Shown here in pieces: positions 24,120 to 33,183 of a DNA stretch of 64,000 nt. The stretch is from Isoetes taiwanensis (Eukaryota > Streptophyta > Lycopodiopsida > Isoetales > Isoetaceae), in contig JAJEKV010000100.1 of assembly GCA_021234155.1 (NCBI GenBank), positions 1,220,116 through 1,284,115 on the forward strand. The letters are read 5' to 3'. Positions within the stretch are counted from its first letter, which is position 1. Each line of letters starts with the position of its first letter. Position numbers and translations under genes: made by a program. The notes below the pieces were generated by a model, which did not search any database, was not told the origin of the DNA, and worked only from the letters and a program-made list of their open reading frames with translations.

Positions 24120-24800
24120 CCAAGTGCTAAGTGACATTACTGGCCCCCATACTTCGGCTCTATACAGAAGCACCAGCTCCACCAACACCCTGAACAAGTG
24201 CGACTGGCATGACCAGTCATAAAGCTATGCTCTATGATAGTTGTTTCTGCATTGCATAGAAAGCCTTCCAGCCTGCCATCATCCCGGGGGATTCACATGT
24301 TTTGGGCGTACAAACCATGTGAGTTATACTTGAGGGATTTTTTTTACCATTTTACGTAGGCATACGTACCATACTAGGGGTTTTTTAACCACTATTTGGG
24401 GTAAACCATATACTTAAAGGGGTTAAAATAGCTTTCATAAGTCAGTATACTAGGGGGTTTTTTACTACCCCCTGAACGCAGATGGCATATCCCCTTTGTT
24501 ATAAGTGAATCCCCCGGGGCCATCATCCATAGCCAAATACAAGTATCCCAATGCATGGTAGTAGTGAACTTCACTCTTAGGTATTCGTATATTCGGACCA
24601 CTTTCATATCTTGATCTTGGTGCATCTAGATGTTGCTGCATACTCGTTGGGGTGAAAGCCAAGAGGTCCACGTCATTCGCGTATTTAAGTTCTCAAATGA
24701 TATGGTGAGCAAGCCCGGTTCCTCCACCTCCATGATATGTGAGCCAATCCTCAAGCTGATCAATGTACAATCTAAATAGCATAGGAGAGTCGTAAGAAGG
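24120..24800 (-). pseudogene. LINE reverse transcriptase fragment
   Basis: Read on the minus strand it gives the part just after the RT catalytic motif: a YANDVDLLAFTPTSMQQHLD version of the family YADDVDLLAHTPE, then remnants of KYLGVEF, WDASIRLR and ALYAMQ, and the LLYGVEVWGP equivalent. The second catalytic Asp is replaced by Asn, and frames are broken. A MITE interrupts it at 24,283-24,518. Confidence 0.8.
24283..24518. mobile_element. 236-bp MITE with 14-bp inverted repeats and 8-bp target duplication
   Basis: The ends CCCGGGGGATTCAC and GTGAATCCCCCGGG are perfect inverted repeats. GCCATCAT flanks the element on both sides (24,275-24,282 and 24,519-24,526). Removing the element and one flank copy restores the LINE text. 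An 8-bp duplication is typical of hAT-type transposition, although the terminal bases are not the usual CA. It has no coding capacity, so it would need a transposase from elsewhere. Confidence 0.88.
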
Positions 24801-26037
24801 ATGAAAATATGCCAATGACATAGATTGCAAACAAAGAAAACGAGGTGCTAACACGCAGAGGGTTGCCCTCCTATATCCTTTGATTGATTCGATGGCAATA
24901 ACAAATCAAAGATCTAAATTGTTACAGAGTACATATGCTAATGAGTATTATGATGTATGTCTCAAGATGCAAGTTGCTTCAATTCAGGCCCAAAAGACAA
25001 AAAGAGGTATTGTTTTATGTCAAGTAACACAAAATGACATGTTCACTTTATTAAACAATTATGGCGTTTTTCCATATGTGGAAAGAAGGAATGTATGAAT
25101 AAGCTACAATTTCGCGCATTGGTGCCTAATGTATAAACCCTACAGAATTAAGTAAATGAAAGAATGTGGAGAGATTGTCAATGATAAACTCTACATATTA
25201 ATTGAATGGATTAATGTGGTGGCAGAGATTGCAAATGATGCGGAACAAAATTAATTGAATGGAGGAATGTGGTAGAGATTATAGATGATGCAAGAATAAG
25301 CTCCGGGACATGGATAATAGAATTTGAACCAATTCACATCCTAGTCATGCCCAGAAATCATTCTGACACATCCACGTTGAGATGTAAAAGTCTACGAATC
25401 TTAATTAGATAATTGAAAATATTTTTTAGAAATTGATTATAATTGAATTTTAACGTCCAAGGAGGCCAAAAATCCTATGGGACTCAATTCAAAAGAATAG
25501 TACAAATATTCAAAAGAATATTTGTGTGCAGAAGTCTAGGGATACCCATTTCCCTCCCCTAGGCAGTAAGCTAACTTCCCATGGTAGGATCTGCTGGTCA
25601 TATTGACAGATGATATTGGTGTAGTAGGGAGTTCTAGTCAAAGTGGCATGGAGATCAAAGAGATGATCAAAGACATGGAAGGCTTGCTCGGCAGGGAAAT
25701 CACGGATGTGATTGGCCTCATTGTACCATCTAACAAAGCTTGATGGCGCCATTGAGCAGAGATAGCTATGAAAAATGGCTTGCAAAGATCAATGGGAGGC
25801 TGAAAAATCGCCTAGGATGCTAGGAGCAGTTCTGAAGAAGGAAAAATGACAAATGGACCCCCTTTTATAGACTATGGTCTGCCTCGGGTTCCGTGCACAA
25901 GGTTTCTTGATTGGAAAAACTTTTGTTCTAGGCCTATGGGTGTCCAAATACCATGAAGTGCAAATCTAAGCAAAGCAAAGCAAGAAACACTACATGGCAG
26001 GTTGTTGGGTCGAAATTGGTCAAATTAGGCCAAAAAG
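24801..26037. other. AT-rich stretch between LINE fragment and histone-like locus
   Basis: No recognised gene. A minus-strand open frame at 25,510-25,785 (about 90 codons, containing FPAEQAFHVFDHLFDLHATL) is the only stretch with protein-like composition. It might be part of the downstream body of the LTR element whose leader lies at 28.2 kb, but I cannot support this from motifs. Confidence 0.3.
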
Positions 26038-26315
26038 GGCCAAATCGGAAGGGTTCGCGCAAAAGGGCCTTCCGAAACATTTGGAAGGGGGTTTGGCGCG
26101 GACCCTCCCGGTTTCGCCATTTTTGAACAAATTTGACGAATTTTTGAGGTTTGAAAGATCCTAACATGACTAATTGATCAATTCTAGCCTAGCATGCAAC
26201 TTTTCCCGAGCAAAATGGACGTCCAGAGGCCAAATCGGAAGGGTTCGCGCAAAAGGGCCTTCCGAAACGTTTGGAAGGGGGTTTGGCGCGGACCCTCCCG
26301 GTTTCGCCATTTTTG
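26038..26315. repeat. 88-bp direct repeat, two copies
   Basis: GGCCAAATCGGAAGGGTTCG through GGTTTCGCCATTTTTG occurs at 26,038-26,125 and again at 26,228-26,315 with almost no changes, separated by about 100 unrelated bases. It lies 3' of the histone-like coding region on that gene's strand, so it may belong to the same element. Confidence 0.85.
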
Positions 26316-26488
26316 CTCAAAAAATTAATTTTTCTAATTAGGGGTGGAATAATTGAACTATTGCAAGTTAAATACAAAAAAATTTAGTACAATCTGACTT
26401 TTAACTAACTACCTTTGCACATCAATTTTTCAAGACAAGAAGTTATATTACACCAAAATTTTAATTACAGGCACAAAATTAGAGAGGT

Positions 26489-27638
26489 TCAAGGGTACTC
26501 CTTGCGGATCCTTCGCGCCAAGTGGAGATCCTTGGGCATTACGGTCATCCTCTTGGCGTGGATTGCGCATAAATTGCCCTCCTCAAAAAGCTGGGTCAGC
26601 TCCACTTCGGCTGCCACCTGTAGGACCCGTGTCGTCAAGGATGTCACCCTATAGTCGGTGACGAACTCCTGCATAACTTCCCGCATCAGGCGCTCAAAAG
26701 GAGCCTTCCTGATCAGGAGATTAGTGCACTGCTTGGAAGTGCTTAATCTCCCGGAAAACACGGGCGTGCCGAGAGTTAGGCCCATGATGGACCTTCTTCG
26801 GCTTTTCAGGACGTGGAGGTGGCGGCTTCGGCTGATTTTTCTTCGGCTGGCCGCCCTTAACGTAACGCTCCACGTTCTGCTTACAATACCAGTCATTCTA
26901 CCTCGTCCAGCGACGGAGGTACTCTTGGTAGGCCTTCAGCTTACGCTTGAATTCGCAGTCCTCACGGAGCGCGAATGCCCGCTCGCCCACCTTCTGCTTC
27001 TTGACCACCTTCGGTGGCTTGGGCCACTTAGGGTAAGGTGGTCTTGCGTCGGGGTTTGAAGATTCCCCGACGGCTTCGTTGTCTTCCTCCTCCGCTTCTT
27101 CTTCACCGTCTCCTCCTTCTTCCACCTCCTCTTCTTCGCGTTGGGGAGGCTCCTCAATCACTACGGTCCCTCGGGGCCGATCGTTCTTCCTCTTTGTTCT
27201 GCGCTCCTCCTCTCTAAGCTCCCGCTCTCGCTCCCTCTTCTTCCGTGCTGCTCTCTCATCCGGCCACTCCTTGACCTTCTCCTTGCCCTTCTTCTTGATC
27301 GAAGAAGGGCCCGGCTCTTGAGTCTGCTGCCGTGGCTGCTCCTGGTCTCCCTCCTGCTCCACGTCCTGCTGCTCTACCTCTGTGTCAGTGGAGGCTCCAA
27401 AATGGCGGGACTCGTCGGTTCGCTGGGTGCCCGCCGAGGAAGAGCTGCTGCTGCTGTTAGGCGCTTCCTCCTCAGAGATGTGGAAGGTGTCATCGTTGCT
27501 GGAGGGGAACACCTCTTCACCAGGCTTGGGTCGAAGGTGTGGCGGAATCTTCTTGACATGGCGACCCGCTGCTACGTGCGCCATCGAGAGTGTAGGCCTC
27601 TCTCCAAACTTCCTAGCTGTCTGCTTGGTGCGAGCCAT
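26489..27638 (-). pseudogene. Histone H3-like protein with very long tail, in the gag position of an LTR element
   Basis: Starting at ATG 27,638, the protein begins MARTKQTARK, identical to histone H3 up to K9; H3 S10 is replaced by Phe. Then come KKIPPHLRPKPGEE, a Ser/Glu-rich and KR/E-rich region, a strongly acidic EEEEVEE block and a basic stretch. A TAG stops the frame at 26,898-26,900. The same frame continues with [10 protein letters not shown] and [11 protein letters not shown], which align with the H3 alpha-N region. Near 26,730 the frame changes by one base, and the rest to TGA at 26,489 is a full H3 fold: [29 protein letters not shown], then [12 protein letters not shown]. Over the last 79 residues I count about 48 identities to remembered plant H3, with no gap. 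There is no loop-1 expansion, so it is not CENH3-like. Total length would be about 380 residues against 135 for H3. A tRNA-Met primer site and an LTR lie 560 bases upstream. I infer a captured H3 gene in a retroelement, now damaged; a host H3 variant next to an LTR is the alternative. Confidence 0.85.
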
Positions 27639-28198
27639 ACTTAACGGTCTAGAAAATGGGTGACGTAAGGCTGAGCAAGAGAGATATGGTGGAGGAAGGA
27701 GTTTGGGAGGGAAATGAGTGGCAGATATTTAAAAAGGAGGGTCCCATGGGAATATTCTCCTACCATTAATAGGCCTACTTATTAGCCCCCCTTATTAATT
27801 ACACCAATATACCCTGATTATTAGTATCTATTTAATTATTAGTGTATATAATTAATTTCGTATTATACTTTAGAATTTTGAAATTTCCTAATAGTTTGGA
27901 GTGTTAATTATGAATTTGCGCCATTTTTCACTCAGGTCTCAGATTGGCATGATTCTTCGACCCATTTTAGGTGAAATTTGATGCAGATGCATAATTTTCA
28001 CTTCAATTTTACTAGAGGGTTAATTTGGTTCATTCTTTTTCGTCATCTAACAACTTAGCCCACTACCTAGGAGAAAAAAAAAATTTCCCCCTATTTTCGA
28101 GGTTCCACGGTGGAAATTTTCATTTCATACCCTATTAGGCTTGTTAGACTACTTTCATGGTTACGGTCAGTGCTAGTTCTTGGTCAACCAAGAACATT
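27639..28198 (-). other. Leader between primer site and histone-like ORF
   Basis: Untranslated leader on the minus strand. Its primer-proximal 150 bases share wording with the leader at 30.03-30.17 kb (an A-run after CCTRGGA/CCTGGG, TTCGAGGTT, then TACGGTCAGTGCT), which shows that the histone-like frame lies downstream of an ordinary element leader. It includes a perfect hairpin, GTTCTTGG (28,176-28,183) with CCAAGAAC (28,188-28,195), four bases from the primer site. Confidence 0.7.
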
Positions 28199-28210
28199 GC
28201 TCTGATACCA
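28199..28210 (-). other. Primer-binding site, initiator tRNA-Met
   Basis: On the minus strand the 12 bases read TGGTATCAGAGC, complementary to the 3' end of plant initiator tRNA-Met. One base separates it from the LTR end. This is the usual start site of minus-strand DNA synthesis in plant LTR elements and fixes the orientation of the element. Confidence 0.93.
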
Positions 28211-28211
28211 T

Positions 28212-29854
28212 TGTGACGCTCCCTGCTAAATATACGGCTCCCAGCCGTACACTCGGCAGGAAATCCCCCATCCGGTCCTTCAACCGCACAGGCCCTCCGT
28301 CTATCCTGCACTTTGAGATACTCGTAGTGCGGGAAGGGGACACGAAGGTGTCTTGCGTGCCCTTCCCCTATGGGCTCCTATCACAGCGGAAGCACAAACA
28401 TCGTCAGAACTAGCAATACAAATAGCATACTACCTCGAAGGGTAGCTCAACCACATATCCACAGGTGCAAAGAACATAATCATATGCCATAAAACATAAG
28501 AGCTCCTACCCATGGCTCCGACACATAAGGAAGTCGACTGACTGGATAGGCCTCAAGATAGAGCAGACCGAGTCATAACAATGGCGGGGCTGGCATAAGA
28601 CAATGGCTAGGGTTGACCACTCCATCCGCCCCTCCTGTGCATACTTTGCAGATGGGCTGAATCAGGCTCTGACATGACTCTAATCTTCCGGATACGCAAT
28701 CCCATGGCATCACCCATCGGGACCACTCCAGGTTGCATCTCCCTGGTCCGTCGAGGTAGGAAGGGTTGCATCTCCCTTTTCCGGGGTCTAGAGGCTCCAC
28801 GGGCAGCTAGAGAATCGTGGCGACACACGATTCGTACCCGACTGAACCCCCCAAAACAAGAGCCAAGCTGACACTTGCAACTCTTAAGAGGCAGGGCGAC
28901 ACCATCGCCCCAGGAGGTGTCGGACCCATGCTCGGCCCACACGAAGTGACTGACCATAAGCCTAGCCCACTATGGGATCCCTCGTAGCCCCCACTCGGCA
29001 GGGATCCTCCCTCCATCTTGCCTCTAGCCCCATTGTGTAGTGCTGAGTCACATCATAGCTTCCATAGCCCGGTGGGTTCCAATACACAGGCCGCAACTAA
29101 TAGGAACTAAGGGATCTACTCTAGGAGCATACTACATATGGCCCTAGGCCTCTACCCCCCTTCCCAATACAAGAGGAGCAACATGATCAACCAAACCTCA
29201 CATACATCACATCATGATCAATATCATATGAACATCTTAACCTAAACATACATATCTAACTAACAGTTAGGGTTCCTTGATTAGGGTTCAAGATGTTCAA
29301 CAAAGGTTCTAGGGCGGCTCTACTCTAGACACGAAATACTAACCCATCTGGAGTGCTAACTTCCAGATGAACTAACATGAACCCTACTCAACCTACCTCC
29401 TCCAGAAGCGCTTCCTCCCATCCCTGGCGTCTCCATGCTCCTTGACGTGGGTCGAAGGCTAGCTCCCTCTACGATCATACACACCTTCCAGGGGCTGATG
29501 CTCCAGGCTAGACTATGACGAACGATGCTCGAAACGGGGTTTCGGGCACGTAGATGAGAGTTCAGATGCTAGAGTCAGGGAAAAGGGTCTAGGGTTAGGG
29601 TTTGAGCCAATATAGGTGTGGGTCCACATGGGATGCCACGTGGCACCACTAGGATGAGGCCGTGTGGCGGTTGCCCAATAGGATAAGGCCATGTGGAGAT
29701 GGGCCTTATCCTAAGGTTATCTAAGTTAAACACTTAACTTAGATGTGCACCCCTTGCCACTTTCTAAGGCATGCAAGACTACATAGGTAGACTTGTATGG
29801 TGACGGGTCCAGGAATATACGTATTTATAGCGTATATTCCCCTGGAACGTTACA
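28212..29854 (-). mobile_element. 5' LTR of the element carrying the histone-like ORF
   Basis: 1,643 bases bounded by TGTGACGCTCCC on the left and GGAACGTTACA on the right (TG...CA ends with the inverted termini TGTGACG/CGTTACA). It is adjacent to the primer site at its left edge, so it is the 5' LTR of a minus-strand element. Shared blocks with the LTR at 33,184-34,748 include the TCCACTCCATCCGCCCCTCC run. No second LTR was found to the left, so the element appears to have lost its 3' end or to be broken. Confidence 0.85.
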
Positions 29855-30172
29855 GGTGATTCCTCTAAGCATGCGCGAGAGACCAGTTAGATCTGGACCT
29901 AACATGCTCCTGGCGCATCCTTGGAGGTGTCGGCCAAAAAGTGTCTAAAATTTGCTAGACTTTCTTAGGTGACTTTTCTTCTATCTATTTCATCTTAAAT
30001 ATATTCTCTAATTATCCTAATTCTAGATAATTACTAACTCTATTCCTGGGAAAAAAAAAATTCCACTATTCGAGGTTTGTGCTTGGGCTTTTATCTCCAA
30101 GACTGAATGTCTAGATTAGTTAGTTCCTATAGGAATACGGTCAGTGCTCGATCTTGGTCTGCCAAGATCAAG
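29855..30172 (-). mobile_element. Leader fragment of a second LTR element
   Basis: The primer-proximal part of a related element's leader, apparently interrupted at 29,855 by the insertion of the element to its left. It contains a hairpin GATCTTGG (30,150-30,157) with CCAAGATC (30,162-30,169) in the same place as the 28.2 kb leader hairpin. Confidence 0.65.
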
Positions 30173-30184
30173 GCTCTGATACCA
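30173..30184 (-). other. Primer-binding site, initiator tRNA-Met, second element
   Basis: Minus strand TGGTATCAGAGC, one base from an LTR end beginning TGTGACGGCCCC on the + strand. Same arrangement as at 28,199. Confidence 0.9.
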
Positions 30185-30185
30185 T

Positions 30186-30530
30186 TGTGACGGCCCCAGC
30201 TTCTATACGATGCCCGATCGTATACAAATTGGAGATCATCCCTCAAACCAGCATCTGCTCGCTGACATGAGGCCGTCCACCTAACATCGGGCTCTTGCTG
30301 GTGGCCAAGAACCTGACGGGGAAGAATGGACGTGTCATTCATCCTGTCTCCCTCGGGATCGATCTAGCTGCGGAAGCGTAAACACACATGAGCACATGAC
30401 ATCAATCATACCCACCTCAAAGGGTGGTCCACCGTAACATAGTAGCTACAACAAGATCATCCTGAAAGAAAGAACAGGATCATCCTGGTACGAGCTAATA
30501 GTCTAAAGATATGGACTCTAATTGAACTAA
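30186..30530 (-). mobile_element. Partial 5' LTR of the second element
   Basis: It begins TGTGACGGCCCCAGC at 30,186 next to its primer site. Related wording (CCTCAAAGGGTGGTCCACC) parallels the other LTRs. The right end near 30,530 is approximate: no AACGTYACA terminus is seen before the exons of the next gene, so the LTR is truncated. Confidence 0.6.
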
Positions 30531-30592
30531 AATACATATATTGTTTCTCCTTGATGTTCGAAAAGAAGATGAAGCTTATAAATGACACATAC

Positions 30593-32313
30593 CTTCAGAA
30601 CAAGATGCTAAATCAGACAAGTTTACATAAATATTTCTGCTCTGTATATGCATTGCAAGTCTATGCTTTGGACTAATGCTTGCATCTACAAGAATGACAA
30701 GGTCCTTAGTAGAACCAGATAGACGAATGCTCTGAAAAACTGTAAACTGAATCAGCATATTGCACAAGGGCAAAGGCTTCTCTACATGCATGTACCTTCC
30801 TATTCTTTATGCCCAAGGTTACCACAAGCTGTTAAGATTCTCGAAAAGTCATAATGACCAGTGAAACTTTGCTGGAAAATGTACTTCCCTGGTATTTTCT
30901 TGGAGCTCTTCAACAAGAGCTGCAAGTACATGGGCTGCTTCATAACCATCAGAAAGTGGAGAACCATTAGCTCCTAGCATTTTTGCTACCGCTTCAAGAT
31001 ATGACATGCTCAAACATAACCTTTCAAACCATATCATCTGCTATATACAGTTGTACAAGACGGTTGTAAACAGTTGCATCAAGACAGTTCTTTGGGGATT
31101 GAACCCAAATCCACCAGGAGAACCTTTATTTTATTTTTTCCTTCATTAAATACATCAAATACTGTGATCAATCCTCAGGATATGAGGAGGCATACAATCC
31201 TTGCATCGGATTGTGTATTCTTTTCTATATCCTACCTTCTTATCGTCCAATAGGAAACGGAATTCAAAAGATCCAGTCAGCGACTCCAACAACCTTCTGC
31301 ATTCTGATAGTGTCCATACCTCTTCTACATTCAAAGTTTGAATCTGATCATTGTCCATATGCACTTCTAATTCAATTGAAGGAGTCCTAATGCGATGTTC
31401 CTCCACTGCCTTCCAACACAAACGACCATTTTCTTGCTGCCTTTTCTTTCTTTGAACAAAGAAATTGCAATATAAGGTCTGTTTTGGTAACCTGTACCTG
31501 AAAGATGCAATTTCACATTATTTACTTCAAAACCACAATAGCAGAAACAAAAGCATGCATACCTGAATATGAAATCAAAACCACAATAGCAACAACAAAT
31601 GCATGCATACCTGAATATGAAACTGGTCGAGTCCACCTCACAAACAGTTGTTTGTCCACCTGTTTCATGGATTCGTTTTCTCCATTCTCCATGAAAAATC
31701 TGCTCAAGAGAGATTTCACTAAGATCTTGAAAAGTGTATGTCTGTGGTGCAATCCTAAACGTCTTCACATCTTTGAACAAATAAGCAAATACACTTATTG
31801 GAATAAAGGCTTTTGCCCCAGCTCGAATACCGCCTCTTTCTGTCAAGAACCTTCTTACTTCCCTTGCTAGTAAGCATCGAAATGCTATAACAACATGCAT
31901 ATTACTGATGCCTTTAGAAATCTGAGATAGTGTAGGGCAGTCTACAAGCGTCAACTTTCCCAACTTGCCATTTGATTTTGTGTAATGATATTTGTGGAAC
32001 CAAACACCTTGATCCCTAAGAGAAGACAAGGAAACATCGGAAAATAATAATTTCCCAATAGCATGATGATGGACCTCCAACACGCTTGTGATGCTCTGTG
32101 CTGGAACTCTATTCTTGAACTCAGAGGAACAAAGACAATTCGGTTCAAGCTTTGGAAAGGTAGGACTTCCTGCAATATCCTCCATCATATCTTGAGGTCC
32201 ATACGCATGTGCAACAACTAACTCATCTACACTTTTACGGCCTTGACTAATTATGAATCCAAGAACACGCGCTTTCCAGTGTGCAGTCAAATGATTGAGC
32301 TTTTGTTTTTTTA
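30593..32313 (-). CDS. Partial multi-exon gene of unknown function
   Basis: Four exons join in phase on the minus strand: 32,313-31,611, 31,497-31,236, 31,037-30,885 and 30,731-30,593, each with GT-AG borders (GTATGC, GTAGGA, GTACAT and GTATGT donors). They give about 420 residues without a stop. Readable blocks include HWKARVLGFIISQGRKSVDE, GVWFHKYHYTKSNGKLGKLT, GEWRKRIHETGGQTTVCEVD, YRLPKQTLYCNFFVQRKKRQ, VWTLSECRRLLESLTGSFEF and KDLVILVDASISPKHRLAMH. I do not recognise the family, and no membrane segment or catalytic motif is evident. The long phase-consistent reading argues for a host gene that is, or was, expressed. The 5' start is unclear: a frame opening MASKRSEISQITLRNG near 32,440 could be the first exon. 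Any 3' exons are missing beyond 30,593, where a truncated LTR lies. A 48-bp duplication affects the first donor site. Confidence 0.65.
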
Positions 32314-33183
32314 CTGCATGGTCACCACGTTGTGCATGCCGTCACCCAAGAACCAACTGAAATATTTAAATCGATCCAGTCTCCATTCTCATCCTTTCCA
32401 TTCCTTAGTGTAATTTGACTAATTTCAGATCGCTTAGAAGCCATTCTTATCTCTGCTAAATATCACTACATTATTCAACTATAAAAGCACTGAACATAAT
32501 ACAATAGGGCGAAAAGAACTTACATTTTCTCGTCAAGGACTGCCAACTCATAACTTCAAAAGAACGATCTGCAAAATACCATGCAAATGCTCAATCATTC
32601 TATTTTAGATCAATATAAAATCTTACAAATCTCTACACTAAACCAAAGCCACCCAGTGAACCAAGCATGCATGCAAGCTATTCTATCCAAAGAAACTTGC
32701 AAGCAAACCAAACGCCCTTGCACCTCCTACCAGAATGCTTTCTCAGGTTATCCTACATCTAACATGCATTTTTTTGCAGCCACCTAAGCATGCCACATCT
32801 TCCTTAACATGCCACATCTTTCCCGTAAACTTTACCCTTAAACTCAAAGAGCTTCCATCATTGATACATCTATCCACAGTCGAACTAGTTGCAGTAGAAC
32901 CAACAGCCAAAAAACCTATGTTTTCATGCATGACCCATTGCTATCAATGCTGCCCTGTTCTCTGATTTCGTTCATGCCATGTAGGACCAGAAATACACCA
33001 TACCAAAGAAAGGATAACACTTGCTTGCTTTTCAATCATCCTTTCCACATAAATAGAAACTGAATTGCTCACCATGCTCCTGGAAACAAAGAAAAAACCT
33101 TAGCAAGTCTGCCTCAATAAATGTTGAACTGAGATTTTTTATGTGCAATGTCTGCAAAGAAGCATGGTAGGATTTACAAAAAT
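32314..33183. other. 5' flank of the unidentified gene
   Basis: No supported coding region apart from the possible first exon near 32,330-32,442 on the minus strand. Short open frames at 32.6-32.9 kb have no recognised content. Confidence 0.35.

Noticed and set aside
26489-26896. Histone-like region as a CENH3 (centromeric H3) gene
   Set aside because: The fold aligns to canonical H3 without the loop-1 expansion seen in CENH3, and the N-terminus is that of canonical H3.
27079-27663. Plus-strand open frames opposite the histone-like region
   Set aside because: Ser- and Leu-rich antisense shadows of the acidic and basic low-complexity tail.
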